Of a DNA stretch of 64,000 nucleotides, positions 18,107 to 26,457 are shown piece by piece; the stretch's first letter is position 1, and the number at the start of each line of letters is the position of its first letter. The stretch is from NCBI GenBank assembly GCA_963761005.1, contig CAVXFK010000027.1, forward strand, positions 930,001-994,000, in the 5' to 3' direction. The translations under genes and the position numbers were made by a program. The notes beneath the pieces were generated by a model. That model was given only the letters and a program-made list of their open reading frames with translations. It searched no databases and was not told the DNA's origin. This stretch comes from DASWJZ01 sp963761005. Lineage in GTDB: Bacteria > Pseudomonadota > Alphaproteobacteria > Rhizobiales > Afifellaceae.

Positions 18107-18839
18107 GGCCTCTGTCTCGAACGAGGACGCCGCTCATGGCGTCGGATTCGGCGCGCGTCAGGAGCACGCGGAAGGCGGAGCGGGCGCCGTCGGGATCGCC
18201 GCGCTTGATCGCCTGCAGGATGGCGCCGTGCTGCGGCACGAAGCTCGCCGGGTCGGGGCGGGCGGCACGCTGCACGCCGAAGGCGACCCTGAGCCACGTC
18301 CCGATTGCCGGAGCGAAGGCAGCGATCAGCTCGTTGCCGGTGCCGGTCAGGATCGCCCGGTGAAAGGCCACGTCGGCCTCGATCGACTCAAGCGATTCCG
18401 GATGCGTCGTCGCCATCAGCGAGAAGGCGTCGTCGATCGCGGCCACGACCTCCTCGGTGGCGCGGAGAGCAACCAACGCGGCGGCCTCCGGCTCGATGAT
18501 GGCACGCGCCTCGAACAGGCTGCGCACGAAGGCCGCATTCGAGACGTCGGTGATCTGCCAGGCGAGCACGTCCGGGTCGAGCCGGCTCCAGTCACTGCGC
18601 GGACGGACGACGGTGCCGCGCCGCGGTCTTGAATCGACGAGGCCCTTGGCGGCGAGCGCCCGCATGGCTTCGCGCACGGAAAGACGTGATACCGAGAACT
18701 CGTCGGCGAGCCGGTCGAAACTCGGGAGGACGCTCCCCGGCTTCCAGCTTCCGGAGACGATTCGTCGGCCAATCGTTTCCGCCGCGGCGACCGGGCGCGA
18801 GACGAGCGCCGCGCGCCGCTGGCCGTGCCTCTCGTCCAC
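18084..18839 (-). CDS. GntR-family transcriptional regulator (FadR subgroup)
   Basis: DNA-binding regulator of 251 residues. The N-terminal winged helix-turn-helix (residues about 20-80) includes GSVLPSFDRLADEFSVSR and LSVREAMRALAAKGLVDS, then RRGTVV in the wing. The C-terminal all-helical FCD ligand domain (about 105-235) carries FHRAILTGTGN and a late HGAILQAIKRGD, with the Asp/His residues that usually bind metal and a carboxylated effector. Regulators of this group commonly repress galactonate, uronate or arabinose genes. It is the first gene of the transporter unit and overlaps the ATPase gene by 23 bases, which suggests autoregulation. It is divergent from the SDR gene. Confidence 0.9.
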   Translation of the reverse strand: MDERHGQRRAALVSRPVAAAETIGRRIVSGSWKPGSVLPSFDRLADEFSVSRLSVREAMRALAAKGLVDSRPRRGTVVRPRSDWSRLDPDVLAWQITDVSNAAFVRSLFEARAIIEPEAAALVALRATEEVVAAIDDAFSLMATTHPESLESIEADVAFHRAILTGTGNELIAAFAPAIGTWLRVAFGVQRAARPDPASFVPQHGAILQAIKRGDPDGARSAFRVLLTRAESDAMSGVLVRDRGHEQHGPR

Positions 18840-19044
18840 TCGCTGTCCTCCCCGCCGGCTGGCTTCGATGGCCGCCGATTAGTTCGTCTTGTCGCGGAAA
18901 AAGATCAGATGAATCAGCCGCGAAAGTCAATCAGCCTGCGGCAATTTCGTTTGGCGCCCTAGCCCCAGTTCTCGGGGCATTGTGAGTTCATCGCCGCTCT
19001 TCTTAAAAGGTGGCACGATTTTCAGATATCCGCGAGCACCTTCC

Positions 19045-19815
19045 GTGACCGAGCGCGCCTTCGCCACCTATCCGAGTCTTGCCGGCAAGACCGTTTTGGT
19101 GTCGGGCGGTGCGAGCGGCATCGGCGAAGCGATCGTGCGTGCTTTCGCAGCGCAGGGTTCGAAGGTCGGCTTCGTCGATATCCTTGAGGCGGAGGGGGCG
19201 GCGCTTGCCGAAGAGCTTTGCGGCGCAGGCGCGACCGTTCGCTTCGAGTCCGCCGATGTCACTGACATATCCGCGTTCAAGCAAGCGATCGGGGCGATCC
19301 GCGGAGCGCTCGGCACGATCACGATCCTCGTCAACAATGCCGCAAACGACACGCGCCACCATTGGCGCGGCGAGACGCCCGAAAGCTTCGACGCCTGGAT
19401 CGCCGTCAACCTCAAGCATCAGTTCTTCGCCATCCAGGCGGTCGCGCCCGAGATGATTTCGGGGGGCGGCGGCTCGATCATCAATTTCGGCTCGATCGCC
19501 TGGCGGATCGGCATGGGCGGGATACCCGCCTACACCGCCTCGAAGGCGGCGGTCGAAGCGCTGACGCGGTCCTTCGCGCGAGACCTCGGCCAGCACCGCA
19601 TTCGCGTCAACTGCGTGCTCCCCGGCTGGGTGATGACCGAGCGGCAGCTCGCGCTCTGGGTCGACGAGAACGCCGACCGCATCATCAAGGAGCGGCAGTG
19701 CCTGCCGGACCGGGTCCAGCCCGACGACCTCGCGCGCATGGTGCTCTTCCTCGCCGCCGACGACAGCGCCATGTGCACGTCGCAGAACTTCGTGGTCGAC
19801 GCCGGCTGGCTTTAG
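19045..19815 (+). CDS. Short-chain dehydrogenase/reductase, probable sugar dehydrogenase
   Basis: Classical SDR of 256 residues using NAD(P)+. It shows the cofactor motif VSGGASGIG, the structural NNAAND, the catalytic Ser of FGSIAWR and the YTASK Tyr/Lys pair, then the C-terminal QNFVVDAGWL. The sequence following the GTG (TERAFATYPSLAGKTV) resembles SDRs encoded with oxidative aldose pathways, so oxidation of an aldose to its lactone is plausible. GTG 19045 is preferred because it fits the family N-terminus. Another GTG at 18982 would add 21 unusual residues. It is divergent from the GntR regulator and shares its promoter region. The substrate is not determinable from sequence. Confidence 0.87.
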   Translation: MTERAFATYPSLAGKTVLVSGGASGIGEAIVRAFAAQGSKVGFVDILEAEGAALAEELCGAGATVRFESADVTDISAFKQAIGAIRGALGTITILVNNAANDTRHHWRGETPESFDAWIAVNLKHQFFAIQAVAPEMISGGGGSIINFGSIAWRIGMGGIPAYTASKAAVEALTRSFARDLGQHRIRVNCVLPGWVMTERQLALWVDENADRIIKERQCLPDRVQPDDLARMVLFLAADDSAMCTSQNFVVDAGWL

Positions 19816-19821
19816 AGCGGC

Positions 19822-19843
19822 GCGCGGGCCGCCACGCCCGCGC
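19822..19843. terminator. Hairpin between convergent SDR and cupin genes
   Basis: GCGCGGGC (19822-19829) and GCCCGCGC (19836-19843) form a perfect 8-bp stem with a six-base loop in the 33-base gap between genes ending at 19815 (plus) and 19849 (minus). No U-run follows, so its strength as a terminator is uncertain. The position suits a bidirectional transcript end. Confidence 0.45.
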
Positions 19844-19848
19844 TCGCT

Positions 19849-20214
19849 TCAGATCTCGCGGCGTGGCGCGGCGGTCTTCGGGTCGCCGGTATTGGGCGTG
19901 CCCGTCGGCTCGATCAGCAGAAGGTGAACCTCCTCACCCGCCACCGGCCGGTGCTCGACGCCCTTAGGCACGACGAAGAGCTGGCCCGGCTTGAGGGTGA
20001 CCGTGCGGTCGCGCAGCTCGATATCGAGCGTGCCCTTGAGGACGAGGAAGAAGTCGTCCGTGTCCGCGTGGCTGTGCCAGTGGAAGGGGCCTTCCAGCTT
20101 CGTCACCATGATGTCGTGGCCGTTGAACGTCGTCACGGTGCGCGGCGCGAAGCGGTCGTCGAAGGTCGCGAGCTTCGCGGCGAGATCGATGGCGTCAGAG
20201 GATTGCTGCGGCAT
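19849..20214 (-). CDS. Small cupin-domain protein
   Basis: Single-domain cupin of 121 residues. Cupin motif 1 is FHWHSHADTDDFFLVLKG (His/His/Asp metal positions) and motif 2 is PGQLFVVPKGVEHRP (second metal His). Such proteins bind a metal and a small carboxylate or sugar, acting as isomerases, sensors or of unknown use. It is isolated, converging with the SDR gene. The role is unknown; it is possibly linked to the nearby sugar module, but nothing shows this directly. Confidence 0.85.
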   Translation of the reverse strand: MPQQSSDAIDLAAKLATFDDRFAPRTVTTFNGHDIMVTKLEGPFHWHSHADTDDFFLVLKGTLDIELRDRTVTLKPGQLFVVPKGVEHRPVAGEEVHLLLIEPTGTPNTGDPKTAAPRREI

Positions 20215-20363
20215 TTGCGGGCTCCTGCCAGTCTAACTTCGGCGGTGGGCTCAGGCGCGACGCCGGCAATTCTAAGGGGTCTTGCCGCTCCTCGGAACCT
20301 TTTCGACGCCCGATGATTTCCATGCGCTCCCGATCGGGGAGTTTACGTGACGCGAGGTGCGTG

Positions 20364-20537
20364 ATGGACAAGGATCGGATCAAAGGCTCCGCCAAGCAGG
20401 CCAGGGGCGCAGTGAAGGAAGCGGCTGGCAAGGTGGTGGGCGATTCCAAGCTTGAAGCCGAAGGAAAGACCGACAAGGCCGCGGGCAAGGTGCAGAACGC
20501 AATCGGTGGCATCAAGGACGCACTGCGTGGCAAGTAG
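20364..20537 (+). CDS. CsbD-family stress protein
   Basis: A 57-residue hydrophilic protein with the CsbD layout: DRIKGSAKQARGAVKEAAGK followed by a second half-repeat (KLEAEGKTDKAAGKVQNAIG). CsbD proteins are abundant under general stress in many bacteria and have no known enzymatic activity. ATG 20364 follows CGAGGTG and matches the family start (MDKDRIKGSA); the frame upstream is open but unrelated. The next small gene starts inside its last codons, indicating coupled translation. Confidence 0.9.
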   Translation: MDKDRIKGSAKQARGAVKEAAGKVVGDSKLEAEGKTDKAAGKVQNAIGGIKDALRGK

Positions 20538-20826
20538 GCGCGCGAGATCGGGGCCGAACCCCTGGCGCAGGTTCTCCGACGCCTTCGCGTTCGGCCTCGA
20601 TTGTCAGGAAGTCATCCTGCGGCGCTTCACCCGGCTGGCGCGGGGGGACGCCGCCGCCATCCACGAAGCGAACCGCATGATCGCCGAAAAGGCCACGACT
20701 GCGATGCTGGCGACCGTCAACGCGGCGTCTGCGTGGCCGACCGGCGGTGAAGCTGCGGCTGTCACGGCCGTCTCGAACACCTACCGAAAAGCCGTGCGCT
20801 CCAACAAACGGAGGCTCCGCCGATAG
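20527..20826 (+). CDS. Hypothetical protein, phasin-like small family
   Basis: Not firmly identified. From GTG 20527 it encodes about 99 residues: a basic N-terminus, then PWRRFSDAFAFGLDCQEVIL, LARGDAAAIHEANRMIAEK and an alanine-rich helix, ending in a basic KAVRSNKRRLRR tail. The helix-rich pattern resembles small alphaproteobacterial proteins related to phasins. The GTG lies within the last four codons of the CsbD gene (11-base overlap), so it is probably cotranslated with that stress protein. The frame is open further upstream in a shadow of CsbD. Confidence 0.5.
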   Translation: MASRRARSGPNPWRRFSDAFAFGLDCQEVILRRFTRLARGDAAAIHEANRMIAEKATTAMLATVNAASAWPTGGEAAAVTAVSNTYRKAVRSNKRRLRR

Positions 20827-20839
20827 CTGAGGCGGGTTC

Positions 20840-21739
20840 TCACTCCTCGATCGTGTAGCCCGCCTCGGTCAGCGCCTCCGACAGCGCCTCATGGCCGATC
20901 TTGGCGTATTTCAGCGGGTTCGCCTTCTTCGGGTCCTGCTCGGCCTCGACCACGAACCAGCCTTCGTATTCGATTTCGGCGCAGAGCCGCGCCACCGCCT
21001 TGAAGTCGATCATGCCGTCCCCCGGCACCGTGAAAACGCCGGCCAAGACCGCGTCTAGGAACGAGGTTTTGTTGAAGTCGATCGACTTCAGCACCTTCTC
21101 CCGGACGTCCTTGGTGTGGACGTGATTGATGCGGCTCCCGTGCCGTTTCGCCATGCGCAGCCCGTCGCCGCCGGCAAAGGCGATGTGGCCGGTGTCGAAG
21201 AGAAGCCCGACCGCTTCGCCGGTGAAATTCATCAGGCGGTTCACGTCGTCCTCGGTCTCAACGGCGGTCCCCATGTGATGGTGGAAGGCGAGGGGGACTT
21301 TCACCTCATGGCAGTGCTCGGCGAAGGCCGTGAGCTTCCGCCCGTAGTCACGCATCTGCGCGTCGTCGAGGCGCGGGCGCTTGGCAAGCGGCACGTGCCG
21401 CTGGTTCTGCACAGTCCCCGTCGTCTCGCCGTAGACGAGAACGGCAGCGCCGTTCTCGCGGAAGAGCTCGAGCTGAGCGTGCGCGCGCTCTTTCTCGGCG
21501 TTCAGGTCGTTCTCAAGCACGCGGCCGGAATACCAGCCCGACACGAGCTTCAGGTCGTGCGCGGCAAGCACCTCCTTCAGCTCGCGCGGCGTCTTCGGAA
21601 ACTTCCCGCCGGTCTCCGTACCCGAGAAGCCCGCTTCGCGGCTTTCCGACAGGCACACTTCGAGCGGCGTGTCGCCGCCGAGCTCCGGCAGGTCGTCGTT
21701 GGTCCAGGCAATCGGCGCAATGCCGAGACGCGCTTTCAT
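20840..21739 (-). CDS. iolE: Myo-inosose-2 dehydratase
   Basis: TIM-barrel protein of 299 residues, predicted to dehydrate 2-keto-myo-inositol to 3D-(3,5/4)-trihydroxycyclohexane-1,2-dione, the second step of inositol catabolism. The N-terminal KARLGIAPIAWTNDDLPELG, the ETGGKFP segment, PLAFHHHMGTAVET, LLFDTGHIAFAGG, INHVHTKDVR and VVEAEQDP are typical IolE segments and contain the His/Glu/Asp metal ligands. ATG 21739 comes one base after the iolD stop, so iolD and iolE are one transcript with iolD first. The downstream iolB, iolC and iolA functions are not in this window. Confidence 0.93.
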   Translation of the reverse strand: MKARLGIAPIAWTNDDLPELGGDTPLEVCLSESREAGFSGTETGGKFPKTPRELKEVLAAHDLKLVSGWYSGRVLENDLNAEKERAHAQLELFRENGAAVLVYGETTGTVQNQRHVPLAKRPRLDDAQMRDYGRKLTAFAEHCHEVKVPLAFHHHMGTAVETEDDVNRLMNFTGEAVGLLFDTGHIAFAGGDGLRMAKRHGSRINHVHTKDVREKVLKSIDFNKTSFLDAVLAGVFTVPGDGMIDFKAVARLCAEIEYEGWFVVEAEQDPKKANPLKYAKIGHEALSEALTEAGYTIEE

Positions 21740-21740
21740 T

Positions 21741-23582
21741 TCAGACTCCCACGCGCTGCTTCTTGCGGCCCTCGGCGTGCTCCTTGCGTGCCTTCTTGAC
21801 GGCGGCGCGGGTCGAGACCTCCGGCACGCCGACATCCCACCAGGCGTCGCCCGGCGTCCATTGATAGGCGTCGGTCTTGACCTCGATCAGCGTGGTGCGG
21901 TCGTTCTTCTTCGCCCAGCGGATCGCGTCCTCAAGATCGGTCAGGCTTTCCACCTTGCGCGTCAGCGCGCCCATCGAGGCCGCGTGCGCGGCAAAGTCGA
22001 CGCGGAACTCCTCGACGATCTTGCAGTCCTCGATCTGATTGTTGAACGAGGGGATGCCCTTGTAGTTCTGCAGGCGGTTTATGACGGCGAAGCCGCCATT
22101 GTCACACAGCACGATGATGAGCTTGTGGCCGGTCAGCACGGTCGAATAGATGTCCGAGTTCATCATCAGGTAGGAGCCGTCGCCGATGAAGGCGAGCACG
22201 TCGCGCTCCGGGTCCGCCATCTTGGCGCCCCACGCCCCGGCAATCTCGTAACCCATGGTGGAGAAGCCGAACTCGCAGTCGAAGGTCCCCGACGTCTTCA
22301 CCTGCCAGTTCTTGCAGAGCTCGCCCGGAAAGCCGCCGGCCGCGGTGAGAGCGAGGTCGGTGTCGTCGGCGACGCGATTAACAGCGCCGACCACCTGCGC
22401 GTAGCTCGGCACATTGGTGTTCGTCGCCTTCGTTGCCTTCGCCACCATGTCGTTCCAGCCGGCGTATTCCTTCGCGGCGCGGCGCATCCAGGCTTTGTCG
22501 GCCTTCCATTCGCTGAGAGCTGTCGAGAGCTCACCGATCGCCTCGCGCGCGTCGGCGACGACGGAAAGGGCGCGGTGCTTGGTGGCGTCGAATCGCCCGG
22601 CGTTGATCGCGATGAAGCGCGCCTCCGGTGCAAATGCCGTCCACGAGCCGGTGGTGAAGTCCTGGAGACGCGTGCCGATTGCGACAACTACGTCGGCGTC
22701 GGCTGCGAGCGCGTTCGCCGAGGCCGCGCCGATCACACCGATCGGCCCGACGTTGTTCGGGTGGTCGTGGACGAGCGAGGCGCGGCCGGCGATCGTCTCG
22801 GCGACCGGCAGATTGTGGCGCTCGGCGAAATCGATCAGCGCCAACTCGGCCACTGAATAGCGCACGCCGCCGCCGGCGATGACGAGTGGCTTCTTGGCTT
22901 TCTTCAAAAGCGCAGCGGCGCGCAGAATCTCGCTGCGGTCGGGGCGCTGGCGGCGGATGTGATGGACGTGCGGCTCGAAGAAGGCCTCCGGATAGTCGAA
23001 GGCAACCTCCTGCGTGTCCTGGCAAAGGCCGAGGAAGGCCGGCCCGCACTCGGCCGGGTCGAGCATCATGGCGACCGCTTGCGGCAAGGACGAGATGATC
23101 TGCTCCGGGTGCGTGATGCGGTCCCAATAGCGCGTCACCGCCTTGAAGGCGTCGTTCACGGTCGTCGTCGGGTTGCCGAAATGCTCGACCTGCTGCAGCA
23201 CCGGATCGGGGCGGCGATTGGCGAAGACGTCGCCGGCAAGGATCAGGATCGGCAGCCGGTTGGCCATGGCGCAGCCGGCGGCGGTGATCATGTTGCCGGC
23301 GCCCGGGCCGATCGAGGAGAGCGCGACCATGATCTGGCGGCGGCGCTTGGCCTTGGCGAAGCCGACCGCGGCGAGCGCCATCGACTGTTCGTTCTGTCCG
23401 CGCCAGGTCGGGAACTCGTCCTTCACGGCTTCCAGCGCTTCCGACAGGCAGGTGACGTTGCCGTGGCCGAAGATGGCGAAGAGGCCGGGGAAGAGCGGGA
23501 CGATATCCCCGTCGATCTCGGTCTTCTGGTTGATGAGATAGCGCACGAGCGCCTGCGCCATGGTCAGGCGAACGGTTTTCAT
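21741..23582 (-). CDS. iolD: 3D-(3,5/4)-trihydroxycyclohexane-1,2-dione hydrolase
   Basis: Thiamine-diphosphate enzyme of 613 residues that opens the cyclic diketone from IolE to 5-deoxy-glucuronate. The N-terminal Pyr domain has WRGQNEQSMALAAVG with the cofactor-activating Glu. The central domain has LVIAGGGVRYS and the C-terminal PP domain has FIGDGSYLMMNSD, the start of the GDG-to-N metal/ThDP motif, which ends in VLCDN. The length agrees with IolD (about 610-640). ATG 23582 follows GGGGAGGAA. It is divergent from the Gfo/Idh/MocA gene at 23700, with 117 bases between, probably the shared inositol-regulated promoter. Confidence 0.94.
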   Translation of the reverse strand: MKTVRLTMAQALVRYLINQKTEIDGDIVPLFPGLFAIFGHGNVTCLSEALEAVKDEFPTWRGQNEQSMALAAVGFAKAKRRRQIMVALSSIGPGAGNMITAAGCAMANRLPILILAGDVFANRRPDPVLQQVEHFGNPTTTVNDAFKAVTRYWDRITHPEQIISSLPQAVAMMLDPAECGPAFLGLCQDTQEVAFDYPEAFFEPHVHHIRRQRPDRSEILRAAALLKKAKKPLVIAGGGVRYSVAELALIDFAERHNLPVAETIAGRASLVHDHPNNVGPIGVIGAASANALAADADVVVAIGTRLQDFTTGSWTAFAPEARFIAINAGRFDATKHRALSVVADAREAIGELSTALSEWKADKAWMRRAAKEYAGWNDMVAKATKATNTNVPSYAQVVGAVNRVADDTDLALTAAGGFPGELCKNWQVKTSGTFDCEFGFSTMGYEIAGAWGAKMADPERDVLAFIGDGSYLMMNSDIYSTVLTGHKLIIVLCDNGGFAVINRLQNYKGIPSFNNQIEDCKIVEEFRVDFAAHAASMGALTRKVESLTDLEDAIRWAKKNDRTTLIEVKTDAYQWTPGDAWWDVGVPEVSTRAAVKKARKEHAEGRKKQRVGV

Positions 23583-23699
23583 TCTTTCCTCCCCGGAAAC
23601 ACGGTCGTTTGGGTTCCTTCTAGCCAATTCGGTCGCAGTCCGCGAGATAGCGCGAGCGTCTGAATTCCTGATATGGCTCGCGGAAAAGGGGAGCGCCGA

Positions 23700-24824
23700 A
23701 TGGGGAAGGAATCGCCGCAGCGCCTTGGCATTGGGCTTGTCGGCAGCGGCTTCATGGGCCGCGCCCACGCCTTCGCATTCCATGCCGTGTCGCAGATTTT
23801 CGACCTGCCGTTGAAGCCGGAGCTTGCCGTGCTGGCGGACCAGAATGAGGCACAGGCGGCGGAAGCGGCGCGACAGCTCGGCTTTGCCAAGGCGGTGGGC
23901 GACTGGCGTACCCTCGTTGCAGACCCCTTGGTCGACGTCGTCTCGATCACGACGCCGAACCACCTTCACAAACCGATCGCGCTTGCCGCGCTTCAGGCCG
24001 GCAAGGCGGTCTATTGCGAGAAGCCGCTTGCCGCGACGCTCGCCGACGCGAAGCAGATGGCGGAGGCGGCGCAAGGCCGCCTGACGCTCGTCGGCTTCAA
24101 CTACCTGAAGAATCCGATCATCGGTCTCGCACGCGAGATCGCGGCCTCCGGCGAGATCGGCGACATTATTGCCTTCCGTGGCATCCACGCCGAGGACTAC
24201 ATGGTCGATGCCGAAGCGCCGCACAGCTTCCGCACCGAGCCGGTCGGCGGCGGCGTGCTCATGGACCTCGGCAGCCATATCGTCTCGCTCGCCCGCTACC
24301 TTGTCGGGCCCGTCGAGGAAGTCTCCGCCGCGACCGGCACGCTCTACCCGACCCGGCCCGCGCCGGGCGGTCCGAAGCCGGTCGCGATCGACGATCACGG
24401 CCACGTCGTCGTCCGCTTCAAGAATGGCGTGCTTGGCACGATCACTGCGAGCTGGGTGACGCCGGGCCGGAAGATGCAGCTCGATTTCGAGCTTGTCGGC
24501 TCACGCGGGTCGCTGGTCTTCACGCAGGAGCGCTTCAACGAGTTGCGTCTCTATTCCGCCGGCAACTCTGAGAAGCGAAAAGGCTTCAAGACGCTCCTCA
24601 CCGGACCGGACACCCCGCCCTATGGAAACTTCTGCCCGGCGCCCGGCCACCAGCTCGGCTTCAACGACTTGAAGACGATCGAGGCAGCGCATCTGATCGA
24701 CGCGCTTGCGAGCGGGAAGGGCGCCAGCCCTGATTTCCAGGAGGCCTACGAGATCCAGCGCACTGTTACGGCGGCGCTCCGTTCCGCCGAGGCGCTGGCC
24801 TGGGTCAGGGTCGATAGTCTCTGA
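23700..24824 (+). CDS. Gfo/Idh/MocA-family dehydrogenase, probable inositol/sugar dehydrogenase
   Basis: NAD(P)-dependent oxidoreductase of 374 residues. The Rossmann motif GLVGSGFMGRAHA, the catalytic Lys in YCEKPLA, and the (beta/alpha) domain with GGGVLMDLGSHIVSLARYLVG match the family. It is divergent from iolD-iolE, so an inositol 2-dehydrogenase or scyllo-inositol type role is plausible. The family is broad and the substrate cannot be read from sequence. ATG 23700 is preceded by AAAAGGGGAG; the frame has an earlier ATG at 23673 without such a site. It could be the dehydrogenase that starts the pathway carried by iolD and iolE. Confidence 0.88.
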   Translation: MGKESPQRLGIGLVGSGFMGRAHAFAFHAVSQIFDLPLKPELAVLADQNEAQAAEAARQLGFAKAVGDWRTLVADPLVDVVSITTPNHLHKPIALAALQAGKAVYCEKPLAATLADAKQMAEAAQGRLTLVGFNYLKNPIIGLAREIAASGEIGDIIAFRGIHAEDYMVDAEAPHSFRTEPVGGGVLMDLGSHIVSLARYLVGPVEEVSAATGTLYPTRPAPGGPKPVAIDDHGHVVVRFKNGVLGTITASWVTPGRKMQLDFELVGSRGSLVFTQERFNELRLYSAGNSEKRKGFKTLLTGPDTPPYGNFCPAPGHQLGFNDLKTIEAAHLIDALASGKGASPDFQEAYEIQRTVTAALRSAEALAWVRVDSL

Positions 24825-24842
24825 ACGCCAATCCTTGGAGCC

Positions 24843-24860
24843 GGTAAACAGCTGTTAACC
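24843..24860. promoter_or_regulatory. Near-perfect 18-bp dyad upstream of diguanylate cyclase
   Basis: GGTAAACAG followed directly by CTGTTAACC is an inverted repeat with one mismatch per arm and no spacer, centred about 41 bases ahead of the diguanylate cyclase start. The size and symmetry suit a dimeric repressor or activator site. It includes a TTAACC half-site like those of the alphaproteobacterial cell-cycle regulator CtrA, but the second TTAA at the proper spacing is not evident. Confidence 0.35.
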
Positions 24861-24892
24861 AGCCCCTTCTAGCTTCGCGCCCTCGGGATCGG

Positions 24893-26200
24893 ATGGAGCG
24901 CGTTGTGGCGCAGAACGTCGTTCTGCTGGCGGCCGAGGTTCTGCTCTATTTCGGCGCGATGGCTGCGCTCTTCCGCATGCGCCATCGCTTCGGGCTCGGC
25001 ATTTTCGTCTGCGCGCTCGGCGTTATGCATTTCCTCGAGACCTATCTCGCCGCGATTCTCTATCTCCAGTTTCCGCTAGGCTTCGCTATCTCGCCGGGCT
25101 CGACCGTTCTTTTCACCGGCAAGCTGATCATGCTGCTCCTCCTTTATATTCGCGAGGACGCGGCGGCGGTCCGCCAGCCGATCTACGGCCTTCTGATCGG
25201 CAACTTCCTGATGGTGGCGCTTGTCTTTCTGATGCGCCACCATGTGGTCACGCCGCTCAATCCGGGTGCCGTCCCCGACTTCGGCTTCATGGACCAGATG
25301 GGCGGGCTGATGATCTGGGGGACGCTGCTCCTCTTCATCGATTCGATCCTGATCATTCTGATCTACGAACACCTCGCCCACCGCTTCGCCAAACGGACCA
25401 CGCTCAGAATCTGGCTCGCCTCAGCCGTCGTCCTGACCTTCGACCAGGTCGGGTTTTATCTCGCCCTGCACGTCTTCATCGGCGCGCCGGTCACCGTTCT
25501 CATTGGTGGGTGGCTCGCCAAGATGACGACGGGGCTCTGTTACAGCGTGTTGACCGGCTTCTATCTCCGCCGGTTCGAACGGCCGCGCGCGGCCAATTCC
25601 GTTCCGCCGCTCATTGCCGACGTGTTCGACGTCCTCACTTACCGCGAGCGCTACGAGGACCTCTTGGAGCGATCGAGCCACGACAGCCTGACGGGCGCGT
25701 TGAGCCGCGAGCGCTTCGAAAGGGACGGTGCGGAGCTTGCCAAGGCATCGGCTGCCAGGGGCGAGCCTGTCAGCCTCCTCATGATCGACATCGACCACTT
25801 CAAGCGCGCGAACGACCGGCACGGTCACGCCGCCGGCGACCGCGCGCTTTGCCAGATCACCGGACTCCTGGAATCGGGGAAGCGCGGGGGCGACCGGCTT
25901 TACCGCTACGGCGGGGAGGAATTTGCGCTGCTTTGCCCAGGCCTCAACGCGGCTTATGCGCTGAAGCTCGCGGAGCGGCTTCGCGTGCTTGTCGCCAAAA
26001 CCCGCATCTCCGCCATCGACGGGATGCTGACGATCAGTGTCGGCCTGGCGACGGCGCCCGGCGACGGACAGGATCTGAACACGCTTTTCGCCTGCGCGGA
26101 CGCGCGCCTCTATAGCGCCAAGGATGCCGGGCGGAACCGCGTCTGGGGCGGCGAATACGTGCCGTGGCTCCGACCTCGGTTGCAGCCGGGGGCGGCCTGA
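24893..26200 (+). CDS. Membrane-anchored diguanylate cyclase (GGDEF)
   Basis: Makes cyclic di-GMP from two GTP. The 435-residue protein starts with about seven hydrophobic segments (residues about 8-215), an integral-membrane sensory part with no recognised ligand domain. A short coiled link (DVLTYRERYEDLLERSS) and a C-terminal GGDEF domain (about 255-425) follow. The active-site motif is GGEEF near residue 340, the metal-binding segment is LMIDIDHFKRANDRHGH, and RGGD five residues before GGEEF is a canonical product-inhibition I-site. The enzyme should therefore be active and feedback-inhibited. It stands alone on the plus strand behind a palindromic dyad. No EAL domain is present. The signal sensed is unknown. 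Confidence 0.92.
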   Translation: MERVVAQNVVLLAAEVLLYFGAMAALFRMRHRFGLGIFVCALGVMHFLETYLAAILYLQFPLGFAISPGSTVLFTGKLIMLLLLYIREDAAAVRQPIYGLLIGNFLMVALVFLMRHHVVTPLNPGAVPDFGFMDQMGGLMIWGTLLLFIDSILIILIYEHLAHRFAKRTTLRIWLASAVVLTFDQVGFYLALHVFIGAPVTVLIGGWLAKMTTGLCYSVLTGFYLRRFERPRAANSVPPLIADVFDVLTYRERYEDLLERSSHDSLTGALSRERFERDGAELAKASAARGEPVSLLMIDIDHFKRANDRHGHAAGDRALCQITGLLESGKRGGDRLYRYGGEEFALLCPGLNAAYALKLAERLRVLVAKTRISAIDGMLTISVGLATAPGDGQDLNTLFACADARLYSAKDAGRNRVWGGEYVPWLRPRLQPGAA

Positions 26201-26457
26201 GCCGCGCGCCGCGCAGCTGAAGAATTGGCAAGGCTTTTGCATCGGTCGTTGCCGAGGACGGCGCCGCCCCGGATTCGCGTCCCTGGGGCAGGCCGAGTTT
26301 CTCGGCCGCGCCGCCCTCCCCAACAGCCCGCATGCGGTTGAGTTTCGAGGGAGCGGATTGCCGCTGCCCAGCGGATAGGCAGCTTGCGCACGAGATTCGG
26401 GCGTGACCAGATAAGCGGCAGTCTTTAACCTCGCGGAAAACGAGGTGACGGAGCGTC

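Noticed and set aside
17862..18632. 256-residue plus-strand frame opposite the ATPase and GntR genes
   Set aside because: It is a shadow of two well-supported minus-strand genes and has no recognisable domain.
22298..24404. Extended frame joining iolD with sequence opposite the Gfo/Idh/MocA gene
   Set aside because: The part beyond ATG 23582 is a shadow of the divergent dehydrogenase. IolD starts at 23582 behind a strong ribosome site.
26201..26457. 257-base gap before the Anbu cluster searched for a tRNA or small RNA
   Set aside because: No cloverleaf, no CCA end and no convincing promoter were seen. Only a short CCTCG/CGAGG stem near 26432-26446 is visible.
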